Positions 51,823-61,431 are shown, counted from the first letter of the stretch. The stretch is 64,000 bases of DNA from Paractinoplanes abujensis (GCF_014204895.1 NZ_JACHMF010000001.1:5766001-5830000); one strand, 5' to 3'. Notes: generated by a model not told the origin, from the letters alone. A program made the numbers and translations.

Positions 51823-54366
51823 CTAGACGGCGTCGTCGGCGCGTAGTGGGCGGATGTTGGCCGGGGCCGCCTCGGCCAGCTGGGTCAGCGCCGACACGAT
51901 CCGGTCGGCCGGCATCGGCTTGCAGAAGTGGTAGCCCTGCGCCGAGGGGCAGTTGAGCGCGATGAGGGCGGCGCGCTGTTCCGTGGTCTCGACCCCTTCG
52001 GCCACCACCCGTACGCCGAGGCGCGCGCCCAGCTCCACCGCGCCACGGACCACCGCCTCGGCCGCCGTCGACTCGATCATCTCGTCGACGAAGGACCGGT
52101 CGATCTTGATCTCTTCGACCGGGACCCGGGTGACGATCGAGAGCGACGAGTAGCCGGTGCCGAAGTCGTCGAGGGACAGCTGGATGCCGTTGCCGCGAAG
52201 CTCGGCCAGCACCTCGTCGACGATCCGGTCCTCGCTGACCGCGACCGACTCGGTGATCTCCAGGACCAGCCGGGAGGCGGGCGCCCGGTGCCGCCGCAGG
52301 GCCTCGGCGACCTGGGCCGGGAAGCCGGGGTCGAGCAGGCTGCGGGCCGAGACGTTGACCGAGACCGGCACGTCGATGCCCGCCGCGTGCCAGCTCCCGG
52401 CGGCCTGCAGGGCCAGGTCGAGCACCCGTGTGGTGAACGCCGTGTGCAGCTCGGCCGAGTGCTCCACGGCCGGGATGAACTCGGTCGGTGACAGCTGGCC
52501 GCGACGCGGATGCTTCCACCGTACGAGGGCCTCGACCCCGGTCGGCGCCGCCGTGACCAGGTCGACCGCGGGCTGCAGGTTGAGCAGGATCTGATCGTCG
52601 GCGGCCAGCGCGTCCTGCAGCTCGGCCAGCAGAGCCAGCCCGTCGGTGGTGACCGCGTCCTGGGCGGCGTCGAAGACCGACACCGACACCTGCTGCCGCT
52701 TGGCCTGGTGCAACGCCAGGGAGGCGCGGCGCACCATCTCGGCCAGGTCGGCTCGCCCGGCCGGTTGGGCCACGACCCCGACCGCCACTTCGACGGCCAG
52801 CCGTACGCCGGACACCTCCATCGGCCGCATCAGGTGCTCGACGACGTCACGCGCGCGGCGCAGGGCCATCGGGATCGGGGACGGCTGAGTCGCGGCCAGG
52901 TCGGTGTCGGTCAGCGTGGCCACAGTCGGGATGAACAGCGCGAACTCGTCGTCGCCGGTGCGGGCGACCAGCTCCCCGGCGCGGGCCAGCTCGGTCAGCC
53001 GCTCGGCCACCGTGCGCAGCACCTCGTCGCCGTGCCGGTGGCCCAGGGTGCCGTTGACCTCACGGAAGTCGTTGATGTCGAGCAGCAGCAGCGCGACCGG
53101 GCGGCGCCGGTCGAAGGAGCGCAACTGCCGGTCGCCCTCGGTCAGCAGCGTGGTGCGGTTGAGCAAACCGGTCAGCCTGTCCTCGGTGCGGTCGCGGGTG
53201 ATGCGCTCCTCGAGCTCGGCCACCCGGGTGCGGGTCGCCGCGTCGTGCAGGGCGCCGGCCAGGGCGTCGCCGAACGCGGAGATGGCGGCCTCGTCGCGCG
53301 GGACCGGCAGGGTGGGGTCGGACAGCCAGACGGTGAGCTCGCCGACCGTGTCCCCGGCGACCGCCATCGCCCGGGTGATCGCCGGACCGGGCAGGCCGGC
53401 CACGGCGTTGTCCTGGCCCGGGCTGTCCTCGGCGTAGCGGCGTTCGCCGTCGCGGCCGCGCACCTCGACCTCGACCCGGCGCGCGCCGAACACGTCGAGC
53501 GCGGCGCCCAGCCCGGCCCGGACGACCTCGGCCTCGGTGCCGGCGGGCAGGGTCGCCGTGGCCGCCGCGAACGCCTCCCACATGCGGCGCTCCTCCTCGG
53601 CCCGCAGGTGGAACCGGTAGGTGCGCTGGAGCAGCCAGAGCCCGGGGGCGAACGCGAGGAGCCAGAGCGGGCCGCCCACCATGACGTGCACGGCGCCCAG
53701 GCCGACCGCCACGTTGCCGACGAACATCGGGATCTTCGCGTACGAGGCCCGGACCAGGATCTGCCCGGCGGGCGCGTCCCGGTGCAGCGTGAGGGTCAGC
53801 GTGGCCAGCCCGAAGGTGACCAGCTGATAGGTCAGGGCGCCCGCGACCAGCCCGATCGACGTGGTGGTGCTCAGCACGGGCGCGTCCCCGGCGATCAGAC
53901 CGGCCACCAGCGCGGCGCCGGCCGAGCCGAGGCTGAGCGAGGCCGCCAGGTGCACGGTCTCGGCCACGTTGCGCCGCGAGTCCCACCAGGACAGCAGCGC
54001 CCACGCGCCCAGCGCGCCGGCCAGTGTCGCGGCGGGCAGCCAGCCGGGCGGCACCACGACGAAGCCGATGATGAAGGCGGCTTCGCCCCAGCTCACGGAG
54101 ACGAAGCCGCGGCCCAGCCGGAACCGCAACCGGGCCAGCTGCCCGGCCCCGACGAGTGCCACGGCGAGTGCGACCCCGGCCACGGGCGTGAGTGGACGGT
54201 CGGCGGGGAGACCGACCGGCAGCAGCACGCCGACGACGGCGACCAGAAGGGCCGCACCCGCGACCGCGGCGGTCAGCGCACGGACCCCGCGGGAACGACC
54301 GGCCAGGCCCGCCGCGTCGATCCAGGATCGACGGACGCGGGTCTCGGCGACCGGCGGGGCGCTCAT
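51823..54366 (-). CDS. Membrane GGDEF-EAL cyclic-di-GMP protein with degenerate GGDEF
   Basis: About 847 residues. A membrane domain with roughly 8 helices (about 30-250) and a short GAF-like/linker region come first. The GGDEF domain (about 390-560) has signature RTGDDEFAL, where the first two motif residues are Gly-Asp. The EAL domain (about 585-835) has GVEALVRWKHP, VSVNVSARSL, EITES, LDDFGTGYSSL, KIDRSF and AEGVET, the complete catalytic and metal set. Phosphodiesterase activity is therefore likely; cyclase activity is doubtful. c-di-GMP controls BldD-driven development in streptomycetes. ATG 54366 is used; GTG 54375 is possible. Confidence 0.92.
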   Translation of the reverse strand: MSAPPVAETRVRRSWIDAAGLAGRSRGVRALTAAVAGAALLVAVVGVLLPVGLPADRPLTPVAGVALAVALVGAGQLARLRFRLGRGFVSVSWGEAAFIIGFVVVPPGWLPAATLAGALGAWALLSWWDSRRNVAETVHLAASLSLGSAGAALVAGLIAGDAPVLSTTTSIGLVAGALTYQLVTFGLATLTLTLHRDAPAGQILVRASYAKIPMFVGNVAVGLGAVHVMVGGPLWLLAFAPGLWLLQRTYRFHLRAEEERRMWEAFAAATATLPAGTEAEVVRAGLGAALDVFGARRVEVEVRGRDGERRYAEDSPGQDNAVAGLPGPAITRAMAVAGDTVGELTVWLSDPTLPVPRDEAAISAFGDALAGALHDAATRTRVAELEERITRDRTEDRLTGLLNRTTLLTEGDRQLRSFDRRRPVALLLLDINDFREVNGTLGHRHGDEVLRTVAERLTELARAGELVARTGDDEFALFIPTVATLTDTDLAATQPSPIPMALRRARDVVEHLMRPMEVSGVRLAVEVAVGVVAQPAGRADLAEMVRRASLALHQAKRQQVSVSVFDAAQDAVTTDGLALLAELQDALAADDQILLNLQPAVDLVTAAPTGVEALVRWKHPRRGQLSPTEFIPAVEHSAELHTAFTTRVLDLALQAAGSWHAAGIDVPVSVNVSARSLLDPGFPAQVAEALRRHRAPASRLVLEITESVAVSEDRIVDEVLAELRGNGIQLSLDDFGTGYSSLSIVTRVPVEEIKIDRSFVDEMIESTAAEAVVRGAVELGARLGVRVVAEGVETTEQRAALIALNCPSAQGYHFCKPMPADRIVSALTQLAEAAPANIRPLRADDAV

Positions 54367-54457
54367 GAAAAACACCGCTTGAACTGCGGCACTGGCGGAT
54401 GCACGTGCATCTGCAGTGGAGAAAAACGCGGGCGGGGAATGGTCATTTTCGGCGCCC

Positions 54458-54501
54458 CCTTCCGCGCAGGGATCGGGGGCGGTTAAGCCCCCGGCGGAAG
54501 G
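54458..54501 (-). terminator. Nested stem-loop in the gap before the GGDEF-EAL gene
   Basis: The outer arms CCTTCCGC (54458-54465) and GCGGAAGG (54494-54501) enclose an inner hairpin GGGGGC-ggttaa-GCCCCC (54475-54492). It lies 115 bp past the stop of the small membrane gene and 92 bp before the GGDEF-EAL start. It may be the mca-operon terminator or a structured leader. No T-run. The rest of 54367-54615 has no gene. Confidence 0.5.
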
Positions 54502-54615
54502 CTAAATCAATACCGATGAACGCAACAGGGCTTGACGCACGACGCGTATCACCCTTACGTCAGACCAATACCGTGTGTGCTGTCGCCCGCCGTGACGACA
54601 CCACCCGCGACGAGG

Positions 54616-54981
54616 TCAAACGCGACGGTTGTCGCCGTCTGCGGAGCCGCCGTCACCCTGAGTAGTAACGCCTGTGACCTCGTCGTCCGCACCGGCGACG
54701 GGGGCGTCCGATCGATTCGCGTCGACGTCGTGAGTGGCCTCACCACGGGCCGGATGCCCGAGATCGGCGTTCAGCCGGGCGATCTCAGCCTCACGCTGCG
54801 TCTGCTTGGCGTCGGGAAAACTGTCGGGAAGCCGACGCAAGCGCTTGTTCATGTTGCGGATCAGCAAGACAGTCGCTATGGACATGAGCACGATGACGAA
54901 CAGCCCCATCGGGCCGGCCAGGCCGCCCGACCGGGTGTCGCCGAAGTTGTTGACCGCTACGTTGACCACTTCGAGGTCCAT
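54616..54981 (-). CDS. Small single-span membrane protein next to mca
   Basis: 121 residues: a short N-terminus (MDLEVVNVAVNNFGDTRSGG), one membrane helix (about 24-43, GPMGLFVIVLMSIATVLLIR), a basic patch (NMNKRLRRLPDSFPDAKQ) and an acidic, disordered tail. A protein of this form follows mca in mycobacteria, where it is likewise of unknown function. ATG 54981 lies 14 bp after the mca stop on the same strand, so it is cotranscribed. No enzymatic motif. Confidence 0.8.
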   Translation of the reverse strand: MDLEVVNVAVNNFGDTRSGGLAGPMGLFVIVLMSIATVLLIRNMNKRLRRLPDSFPDAKQTQREAEIARLNADLGHPARGEATHDVDANRSDAPVAGADDEVTGVTTQGDGGSADGDNRRV

Positions 54982-54995
54982 GACAGTGAGGGTAC

Positions 54996-55877
54996 TCAGC
55001 GGGCTTCGACCGACTCGCGGATGCCCGCGAAGAGGTCGGACTCGGGCACCGGGCTGTCGACCAGCGACCGGGCCAGCTCGAAGTCCTCGGTGGGCCACAC
55101 CTTCTGCTGGAGTTCCAGCGGGATCTTGAACCAGAAGCCGTCGGGGTCGACCTGAGTGGCGTGGGCCCGCAGCGCCTCGTCCCGCGTCTCGAAGAACTCG
55201 CCGCACTCGACGCGCGTGGTGATTTTGTCGCCGCGGTCGTCGCGGTCGGACCACTTCTCCAGCCACTCCGTGTACGGCGACTCGAGACCGGCCGCGAGCA
55301 TGCCCTCGTGCAGAGCGAGCATGCGGGCCCGCGTCCAACCCGAGTTGTAGTACAGCTTCTGCGGCTGCCACGGCTCGCCCAGCTCGGGGTGCTGCTCCGG
55401 GTCACCGGCCGCCTCGAACGCCGCCACCGACACCTTGTGGCACATGATGTGGTCGGGGTGCGGATAGCCGCCGTTCTCGTCGTAGGTCGTCATGACGTGG
55501 GGGCGGAACTCGCGGATCAGCTTGATCAGCGGGAGCGCCGCGGTCTGCGGATCCTGCAGGCCGAAACAGCCCTCGGGCAGCGGCGGCAGCGGATCACCCT
55601 CGGGCAGGCCGGAGTCGACGAAGCCCAGCCAGGACTGCTCGACGCCGAGGATCTCGCGGGCCCGGTCCATCTCGGCCCGGCGGATCGTGGAGATGTTCTC
55701 CAGCACGTCGGGACGATCCATCTTCGGGTTGAGGATGCTGCCGCGCTCGCCGCCCGTACACGTCGCGACCATCACCCGCACGCCCTCGGCAACATAGCGC
55801 GCCATGGTCGCGGCGCCCTTGCTGGATTCGTCGTCGGGGTGCGCGTGCACCGTCATGAGACGCAACTGCTCGGCCAC
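54996..55877 (-). CDS. mca: Mycothiol S-conjugate amidase
   Basis: This 293-residue LmbE/PIG-L metalloamidase cleaves mycothiol S-conjugates to a mercapturic acid and GlcN-Ins for detoxification. The zinc site is AHPDDE (near residue 12) and HPDHIM (near 140). [12 protein letters not shown] and [12 protein letters not shown] are family signatures, and length and the [15 protein letters not shown] region favour Mca over MshB. GTG 55877 has GAGGAG 6 nt upstream. The frame remains open further 5' without support. It is divergent from the DUF4307 gene (126 bp) and is followed by a small membrane protein gene, the conserved mca cluster. Confidence 0.93.
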   Translation of the reverse strand: MAEQLRLMTVHAHPDDESSKGAATMARYVAEGVRVMVATCTGGERGSILNPKMDRPDVLENISTIRRAEMDRAREILGVEQSWLGFVDSGLPEGDPLPPLPEGCFGLQDPQTAALPLIKLIREFRPHVMTTYDENGGYPHPDHIMCHKVSVAAFEAAGDPEQHPELGEPWQPQKLYYNSGWTRARMLALHEGMLAAGLESPYTEWLEKWSDRDDRGDKITTRVECGEFFETRDEALRAHATQVDPDGFWFKIPLELQQKVWPTEDFELARSLVDSPVPESDLFAGIRESVEAR

Positions 55878-56003
55878 TGAAGTCTCCTCGGACCTGAGCC
55901 GCGACGGGCGGGCCAGGTTTCGACTGCGAAGTTTCGACTGCGAAGATGGACCCTGCCATTCTTGCGGATCCCCCCGACAAGAAACGCACGAGAGGGTGTT
56001 CCG

Positions 56004-56420
56004 GTGAGCGAGACGCGCACCACAGCCCCGGCCTTCCCGCCGGGACGGTACGGCAAGCGCCGCTCCGGTCGTCGCCGGCCGGTGCTGCCGATCCTCGTGC
56101 TCGTGGTCGTCGTGGCGGCTTCGCTCGTGCTCTCGGTCAGCCTGTTCCAGCGGTACGGGCAGACCGACTACGACCCGCAGATCGTCGGCTGGGAGGAACC
56201 GTCGGCCACCGTGCTGACCATCCGGTTCACGGTACGGGTGCCCGCCGGCGGGGCCGCCGAGTGCATCCTGCGCGCCCGCGACTACGACGGCTTCGAGGTC
56301 GGCCGGCGCACGGTGGTGGTCCGCGCGGCTGGTGACGAGTCGGCGATCGACGCCGAGGAGGACGTGCCCACCACGGCCCGGGCCAGCGTCGGCGACGTCC
56401 TGAAGTGCCGCGCCGCCTGA
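56004..56420 (+). CDS. DUF4307 single-span membrane protein
   Basis: This 138-residue protein has a basic N-terminus ([16 protein letters not shown]), one transmembrane helix (about 27-47: [20 protein letters not shown]), then an extracytoplasmic beta-rich domain ([44 protein letters not shown]). Two cysteines, near residues 82 and 135, may form a disulfide. It sits between mca and greA as in mycobacteria. Function is unknown. GTG 56004 has GAGGG upstream. Confidence 0.87.
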   Translation: MSETRTTAPAFPPGRYGKRRSGRRRPVLPILVLVVVVAASLVLSVSLFQRYGQTDYDPQIVGWEEPSATVLTIRFTVRVPAGGAAECILRARDYDGFEVGRRTVVVRAAGDESAIDAEEDVPTTARASVGDVLKCRAA

Positions 56421-56503
56421 CCCCGTACGCGATCTGATCGGTGCAAAATCGCGCGAATCCGGCGGCTCGCATACCGCTGGTAAGCTAGGTAATTCGCTCC
56501 GTT

Positions 56504-56542
56504 CAGCATCCCCGCCAGGGATGTTGGGCGCTTTTCCTTTTT
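56504..56542 (+). terminator. Terminator/attenuator hairpin upstream of greA
   Basis: CAGCATCCC (56504-56512) and GGGATGTTG (56518-56526) form a 9-bp stem including one G-U pair, followed by a T-rich run (56532-56542). It ends the DUF4307 transcript, and because greA begins 32 bp on, it could also act as an attenuator for greA. Confidence 0.65.
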
Positions 56543-56574
56543 GTCTCGTGCCCGTTCCAGCAAGGAGATCGACC

Positions 56575-57069
56575 GTGACCAGTTCAGAGGCGCCCAAGAC
56601 CTGGCTATCTCAGGACGCTTACGACCGGCTGCAGGCCGAGCTCGACGAGCTGATCGCCGGTCGCCCCGCCATCGCCGCGGAGATCAACGCCCGTCGCGAG
56701 GAGGGTGACCTCCGCGAGAACGGCGGCTACCACGCCGCCCGCGAGGAGCAGAGCCGCCAGGAAGGCCGAATCCAGTACCTGAAGGAGTTCCTGCGCACCT
56801 CCGAGGTCGGCGAGGCCCAGACCGCCAACGAGGTGACCCCCGGCTCGGTCGTGACGATCTACTTCGACGACGACCAGAGCGACACCGAGACGTTCCTGCT
56901 CGGCTCGCGGGAGATCGCCTCCACCACCGACCTCACGGTCTACAGCCCCGAGTCGGCTCTCGGCACCGCCATCCTCGGCGCGGGCGAAGGTCAGACCGTC
57001 ACGTACACGGCCCCCAGCGGCGCCGACATCAAGGTGACAGTGGTGAAGTTCGGCCCGTTCGAGGGCTGA
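56575..57069 (+). CDS. greA: Transcription elongation factor GreA
   Basis: 164 residues. The N-terminal coiled coil (about 8-80; [38 protein letters not shown]) inserts into the RNA polymerase secondary channel and carries the acidic tip residues in the [10 protein letters not shown] loop. The C-terminal FKBP-like domain (about 90-164) ends VKFGPFEG. GreA stimulates cleavage of backtracked RNA. GTG 56575 has AAGGAG 8 nt upstream. It is preceded by a hairpin and followed by a strong bidirectional terminator. Confidence 0.97.
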   Translation: MTSSEAPKTWLSQDAYDRLQAELDELIAGRPAIAAEINARREEGDLRENGGYHAAREEQSRQEGRIQYLKEFLRTSEVGEAQTANEVTPGSVVTIYFDDDQSDTETFLLGSREIASTTDLTVYSPESALGTAILGAGEGQTVTYTAPSGADIKVTVVKFGPFEG

Positions 57070-57080
57070 CCCCGACGCAG

Positions 57081-57111
57081 AAAGGCCCGCGGGTGCGCCC
57101 GCGGGCCTTTT
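57081..57111. terminator. Bidirectional terminator between greA and ilvA
   Basis: AAAGGCCCGCGGG (57081-57093) and CCCGCGGGCCTTT (57098-57110) form a perfect 13-bp stem with a 4-nt loop. There is a T-run on the plus side and the complementary A-run on the other, so it serves both convergent genes. Confidence 0.93.
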
Positions 57112-57117
57112 GGCTGC

Positions 57118-58356
57118 CTAAGGCGTGGTGTCGGCCAGCAGCGACACCCGATAGCCGGAGTCGCGCAGCGTGCTGATCAGGGCGGCCGAATGGTCGGGCC
57201 CGCGGGTCTCGACCGAGAGCGCCACCTCGGCCTCGCCGAAGCTCAGCCGCGGGCTCTGCCGCGAGTGCGCCACGTCGACCACGTTGGCCCGCTGCTCCGC
57301 GATCACACCGAGCAGCCGAGCCAGTTCACCCGGCCGGTCGGTGCAGCGCACGGCCAGCCGCAGGAACCGGCCGGCCGAGGCCAGCCCGTGCTCGATCACG
57401 CGCAGCAGCAGCATCGGGTCGATGTTGCCACCGGAGAGGATCGCCACCACCGGACCGTCCGCCGGCGGGGCGTAGGCGCCGGTCAGCAGGGCCGCCACGG
57501 CCGCGCCCCCGGCCGGCTCGACCACCGTCTTGTGCCGCTCCAGCAGCACCAGCAGCGCGGCCGAGAGGTCCTCGTCGGTGACCGTGACCACCTCGTCGAC
57601 CAGCTTGCTGACGTGCGCGAACGGCAGGTCGCCGGGCCGCAGCACCGCGATGCCGTCGGCGATCGTGACGCCCCGCTCGAGCTTGACCGGGGCGCCGGCG
57701 GCCAGCGAGGGCGGATAGGCCGCGATGCTTTCGGCCTGCACCCCGACGACCCGGATGTCGGGCCGCAGCGCCTTGGCCGCGACCGCCACCCCCGAGATCA
57801 GCCCGCCGCCGCCGACCGCGGTGACGATCGTGGTGGCCTCGGGGCACTGCTCGAGGATCTCCAAGGCGACCGTGCCCTGCCCGGCGATCACATCGGGGTG
57901 GTCGAACGGGTGGATCAGCACGGCCCCGGTCCCGGCGGCGAACGCGTGCGCCGCGTCGAGCGAGTCGTCGACGCTGGTGCCCGCGTACTCGATGGCGGCG
58001 CCGTAACCCCGGGTCGCGGTGACCTTCGGCAGCGGCGCACCCTCGGGCATGAAAACTGTCGCACGCGTGCCGAGCAGCCCGGCGGCGAGCGCGACGCCCT
58101 GCGCGTGGTTGCCGGCGCTGGCCGCGACCACGCCGCGGGCCCGCTCGGCGGCGGAGAGCCGGGCGATCCGGGTGTAGGCGCCGCGCACCTTGTACGAGCC
58201 CGCCCGCTGCTGGTTCTCACACTTGAGCCAGACGTCGGTGCCGGTGAGCTCGGTGAGCGGACGGGACGGGATCAACGGGGTGGTTTTGACCACGTCGGTG
58301 AGCAGCTCACGCGCGGACCGGATGTCGGCCAGCGAAAGCAGGTCGAGCGAGTTCAT
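57118..58356 (-). CDS. ilvA: Threonine ammonia-lyase (threonine dehydratase) with ACT domain
   Basis: This 412-residue PLP fold type II enzyme converts threonine to 2-oxobutanoate, the entry to isoleucine. The Schiff-base lysine K56 lies in QRAGSYKVRGA. SAGNHAQGVALAA, AVGGGGLISGVA (phosphate loop) and SGGNIDPMLLLRVIEHGL follow. One C-terminal ACT-like regulatory domain (about 335-410; VRCTDRPGELARLLGVIAEQ) resembles the short, catabolic-like or single-ACT biosynthetic forms. ATG 58356. The gene is convergent with greA and upstream of no related gene. Confidence 0.93.
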   Translation of the reverse strand: MNSLDLLSLADIRSARELLTDVVKTTPLIPSRPLTELTGTDVWLKCENQQRAGSYKVRGAYTRIARLSAAERARGVVAASAGNHAQGVALAAGLLGTRATVFMPEGAPLPKVTATRGYGAAIEYAGTSVDDSLDAAHAFAAGTGAVLIHPFDHPDVIAGQGTVALEILEQCPEATTIVTAVGGGGLISGVAVAAKALRPDIRVVGVQAESIAAYPPSLAAGAPVKLERGVTIADGIAVLRPGDLPFAHVSKLVDEVVTVTDEDLSAALLVLLERHKTVVEPAGGAAVAALLTGAYAPPADGPVVAILSGGNIDPMLLLRVIEHGLASAGRFLRLAVRCTDRPGELARLLGVIAEQRANVVDVAHSRQSPRLSFGEAEVALSVETRGPDHSAALISTLRDSGYRVSLLADTTP

Positions 58357-58420
58357 TCCCTGAATACTGCCCCTAGCGCTGGTTTCGTCGTGGGGGTGGG
58401 GCCAGCACTGCGAACAGGCG

Positions 58421-59779
58421 TCAGGCGAACGCGAACCGCTGCCAGGGGTTGAGAACCTCGAACTGCCCGGCCACGGCCAGCAGCAGCGCCTCGGAGTCGG
58501 GCGGGCCGACCAGCTGCACGGCCAGCGGTAGCCCGTCGGGCCGGGTGCCGACCGGCACGGAGATGGCCGGCAGGCCCGCGATGTTCCACGGCGCCGCGAA
58601 CGGGGCGTACTTCATGCTGACCGACATGTTGTGCCGCCATGAGCCGTTCGCGTACCCGTCGGCGGGCGGCGGCGCCGAGGCCAGGGCCGGGGTGAGCAGC
58701 AGGTCGATCGAGTTGTCGGCGAAGAACCGGATGGACGCCTCACGGAACGCGTCGCGCTGCGACTGCCGGACCAGGCCGCTGCGCAGCGCCCATTTGCCCA
58801 GCCGGATGTGCTGCCGGGTGCGCGGCTGCAGCGCGGCCAGCTGATAGGCCTCGGACTCCCGGTAAGCCGACGCGAACCACGTGGCCAGCGTGCCCAGGCC
58901 CAGCGTCGGCGGGTATTTCGGATCGGCCGTACGGGTGTCGTGCCCGGCCTGCACCAGCAGCTTGGAGGCGGTGGTCACGGCGGACATGTTGGGCTCGTCG
59001 GCCCGTACGCCGGGAAGGGGTGACCGGGTGGAGACGCCGATCCGCAGCCGGCTGGGCTCGACCAGTTTGATCGGGTCGCGGCCGGCCAGCACGGAGAAGC
59101 CCAGGGCGGCGTCCGACACGGTGGTCGTGAGCACGCCGTTCTCGACGAGGTCGAACCAGTTGGCGATGCCCAGCTCGGCCGGGACCACACCGCGGCCGGG
59201 CTTGAGGCCGACCAGTCCGCAGCAGGCGGCCGGGATGCGGATCGAGCCCAGGCCGTCGTTGCACTGGGCGATCGGCACCAGCCCGGCGGCGACTGCGGCC
59301 GCCGCACCCCCGGAGGAGCCACCCGGCGTACGGTCGCGGTCCCACGGGTTGCGGGTGGGCGTGTCGGACTCGTCGGTGACCGCCCACAGCCCCATCTCGG
59401 GCATGCGGGTGATGCCGACGACCACCGCCCCGGCCCCCCGCAGCCGGCGGACGACCTCGTGATCCTCCTCGGCCACGGGCGTGCGGGCGGCCGCCGAGCC
59501 GTTCCAGGTCGGCACGCCCGCCACCGGCGTGTTCTCCTTCACCGCGACCGGGACCCCGGCCAGCGGGAGGTTCGACAGGTCCTCCTGGTCGTCGACCTTC
59601 TCGGCCTCGGTGATCGCCTCGCCGCCCCGGATGATGCGGAACGCGTCCAGCGAGGGGTCGGTGATGGCGATCTGTTCCAGGTGGTCGGCGACGACCTGGG
59701 TGGCGGTGATGTCGCCGCGCCGCACCGCGCGCGAGATCTGTTTGGCGGTGGCGCCGACCCAGGTCGTCCCGTCCGTCAT
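58421..59779 (-). CDS. Amidase, amidase-signature family
   Basis: This 452-residue enzyme has the Ser-cisSer-Lys triad: K81 in PVAVKENTPV, S155 in TPGGSSGGAA and S179 in DGLGSIRIPA. The region RLRGAGAVVVGITRMPEMG is typical. It hydrolyses amide bonds; the substrate is not evident. No GatB/GatC is near, so it is not the GatA subunit. ATG 59779, 15 bp after the metB stop on the same strand, so cotranscription with metB is likely. C-terminus FEVLNPWQRFAFA. Confidence 0.9.
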   Translation of the reverse strand: MTDGTTWVGATAKQISRAVRRGDITATQVVADHLEQIAITDPSLDAFRIIRGGEAITEAEKVDDQEDLSNLPLAGVPVAVKENTPVAGVPTWNGSAAARTPVAEEDHEVVRRLRGAGAVVVGITRMPEMGLWAVTDESDTPTRNPWDRDRTPGGSSGGAAAAVAAGLVPIAQCNDGLGSIRIPAACCGLVGLKPGRGVVPAELGIANWFDLVENGVLTTTVSDAALGFSVLAGRDPIKLVEPSRLRIGVSTRSPLPGVRADEPNMSAVTTASKLLVQAGHDTRTADPKYPPTLGLGTLATWFASAYRESEAYQLAALQPRTRQHIRLGKWALRSGLVRQSQRDAFREASIRFFADNSIDLLLTPALASAPPPADGYANGSWRHNMSVSMKYAPFAAPWNIAGLPAISVPVGTRPDGLPLAVQLVGPPDSEALLLAVAGQFEVLNPWQRFAFA

Positions 59780-59794
59780 TGCGTGCTCCGTAGG

Positions 59795-60946
59795 TCAGCC
59801 GAGTGCCTGCTCCAGGTCCGCGAGCAGATCGTCAACGGTTTCGATGCCGACAGACAGTCGCACGAGATCGGCGGGGACTTCAAGCGCGGAGCCCGCAGCG
59901 GACAGGTGTGTCATCTGCCCGGGGTGCTCGATCAGCGACTCGATGCCGCCCAGCGACTCGGCGAGCACGAAGAGCTTTGTCCGGTTGCAGATCTCGATGG
60001 CCTTTTCCGCGCCGCCCGCGGCCCGGAACGACACCATCCCGCCGAACCGCTGCATCTGCTTGGCCGCGACCTCGTGCCCCGGGTGTGATTCGAGTCCCGG
60101 ATAGAGAACCTCGGACACCGCCTCGTGCTCGTTGAGGTAGCCGACGATGCGCTCGGCGTTGTCGCAGTGCCTGTCCATCCGTACGCCCAAGGTCTTGATC
60201 CCGCGCAGCGTGAGCCACGCGTCGAACGGGCCGTTGACCGCGCCCATGGCGTTCTGGTGGAAGGCCAGCGTGTCGCCGAGGTCGTCGGTCGCCGTGATCA
60301 GGGCGCCACCGACCACATCGGAGTGGCCGCCCAGGTATTTCGTGGTCGAGTGCACGACCACGTCGGCCCCCAGAGCCAGCGGCTGCTGCAGGTACGGCGA
60401 GGCGAACGTGTTGTCCACCACGAGCAGCGCGTCGTACTCGTGGGCCAGCCCGGCCAGGGCCGCGATGTCGGCCACGTTGAGCAGCGGGTTGGTCGGCGTC
60501 TCGGCCCAGATCATCTTGGTCACGCCGGGCCGGAACGCGGCACGCACCTGGTCGAGGTCGTCCAGCGGCACGGCCGTCCACGACAGGCCCCAGTTCTCGG
60601 CGACCTTGGCGAAAAGGCGATAAGTGCCCCCGTACGCGTCCCCGGGGATCACGACGTGGTCACCCGGACGGCAGACGGCCCGGAGCAGCGTGTCCTCGGC
60701 GGCCAGACCGCTCGCGAAGGCCAGGCCGCGGCGGCCGCCCTCGATCGCGGCCAGGCACTCCTGCAGCGCGTCGCGGGTGGGATTGCCGGAGCGGCTGTAT
60801 TCGTAACCCAGCCGGGGCGCGCCGACGGCGTCCTGGGCGTACGTGCTCGTCTGATAGATCGGAGGCACGACCGCGCCGGTCCGGGGGTCCGGATCCGAGC
60901 CGGCGTGGATGGCAAGGGTGTCGAACCCGTAGTCGTTAGCCGTCAT
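59795..60946 (-). CDS. metB: Cystathionine gamma-synthase
   Basis: This 383-residue PLP enzyme joins O-acyl-homoserine and cysteine (or cleaves cystathionine). PLP lysine K203 is in HSTTKYLGGHSDVVGG. PPIYQTSTYAQDAVG, EYSRSGNPTRDALQECLAAIEGG-like region and DNTFASPYLQQPL are Cys/Met family signatures. Gene context near greA and mca agrees with the metB of mycobacteria, but gamma-synthase versus gamma-lyase cannot be separated by sequence alone. ATG 60946 is 24 bp from the divergent HIT gene start. Confidence 0.93.
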   Translation of the reverse strand: MTANDYGFDTLAIHAGSDPDPRTGAVVPPIYQTSTYAQDAVGAPRLGYEYSRSGNPTRDALQECLAAIEGGRRGLAFASGLAAEDTLLRAVCRPGDHVVIPGDAYGGTYRLFAKVAENWGLSWTAVPLDDLDQVRAAFRPGVTKMIWAETPTNPLLNVADIAALAGLAHEYDALLVVDNTFASPYLQQPLALGADVVVHSTTKYLGGHSDVVGGALITATDDLGDTLAFHQNAMGAVNGPFDAWLTLRGIKTLGVRMDRHCDNAERIVGYLNEHEAVSEVLYPGLESHPGHEVAAKQMQRFGGMVSFRAAGGAEKAIEICNRTKLFVLAESLGGIESLIEHPGQMTHLSAAGSALEVPADLVRLSVGIETVDDLLADLEQALG

Positions 60947-60970
60947 GAGGCGCAAGGCTAGTCTCACCTG

Positions 60971-61384
60971 GTGGCATCGTGCGTGTTCTGCGACATCGTG
61001 GCGGGGACAGTGCCCGCCTTCAAGGTCATCGACTCGCCCGACGGGGTGGGATTCCTCGATACCCGCCCGGTCTTCAAGGGCCACGTCCTTCTGGTCCCCC
61101 GCGATCACGTGGTCACGCTCCCTGACCTGCCCTCCACCCTTCTGCCCGGATTTTTCGGACTCGTGCAGAGGGTGGCGGCGGCCGTGCCGGAAGCTCTCGG
61201 CGCACAGGGCACATTCGTGGCCAACAACAACGTCGTCTCGCAGTCGGTGGCCCACCTGCACTTCCACGTCGTCCCGCGAACCAAGGGCGACGGCCTGCGC
61301 GGCTTCTTCTGGCCCCGCACCACATACGCGAACGACGAAGAAGCAGCTCAGTACGCTACGACCATCGCCGCCCGACTCGGGTAA
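60971..61384 (+). CDS. HIT family nucleotide hydrolase/binding protein
   Basis: This 137-residue HIT-domain protein has [14 protein letters not shown] at the N-terminus (a Cys pair often holding zinc), [11 protein letters not shown] and the histidine triad HLHFHVVPR. It likely hydrolyses purine nucleotide phosphoramidates or dinucleotides. GTG 60971 is the start. The leader is too short for a promoter plus ribosome site (24 bp to the divergent metB), so leaderless translation is probable. Confidence 0.9.
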   Translation: MASCVFCDIVAGTVPAFKVIDSPDGVGFLDTRPVFKGHVLLVPRDHVVTLPDLPSTLLPGFFGLVQRVAAAVPEALGAQGTFVANNNVVSQSVAHLHFHVVPRTKGDGLRGFFWPRTTYANDEEAAQYATTIAARLG

Positions 61385-61431
61385 GGATGAGGCCGCCGCC
61401 GGTGTTACACAGGCGGATGAAGGGAGTGACC

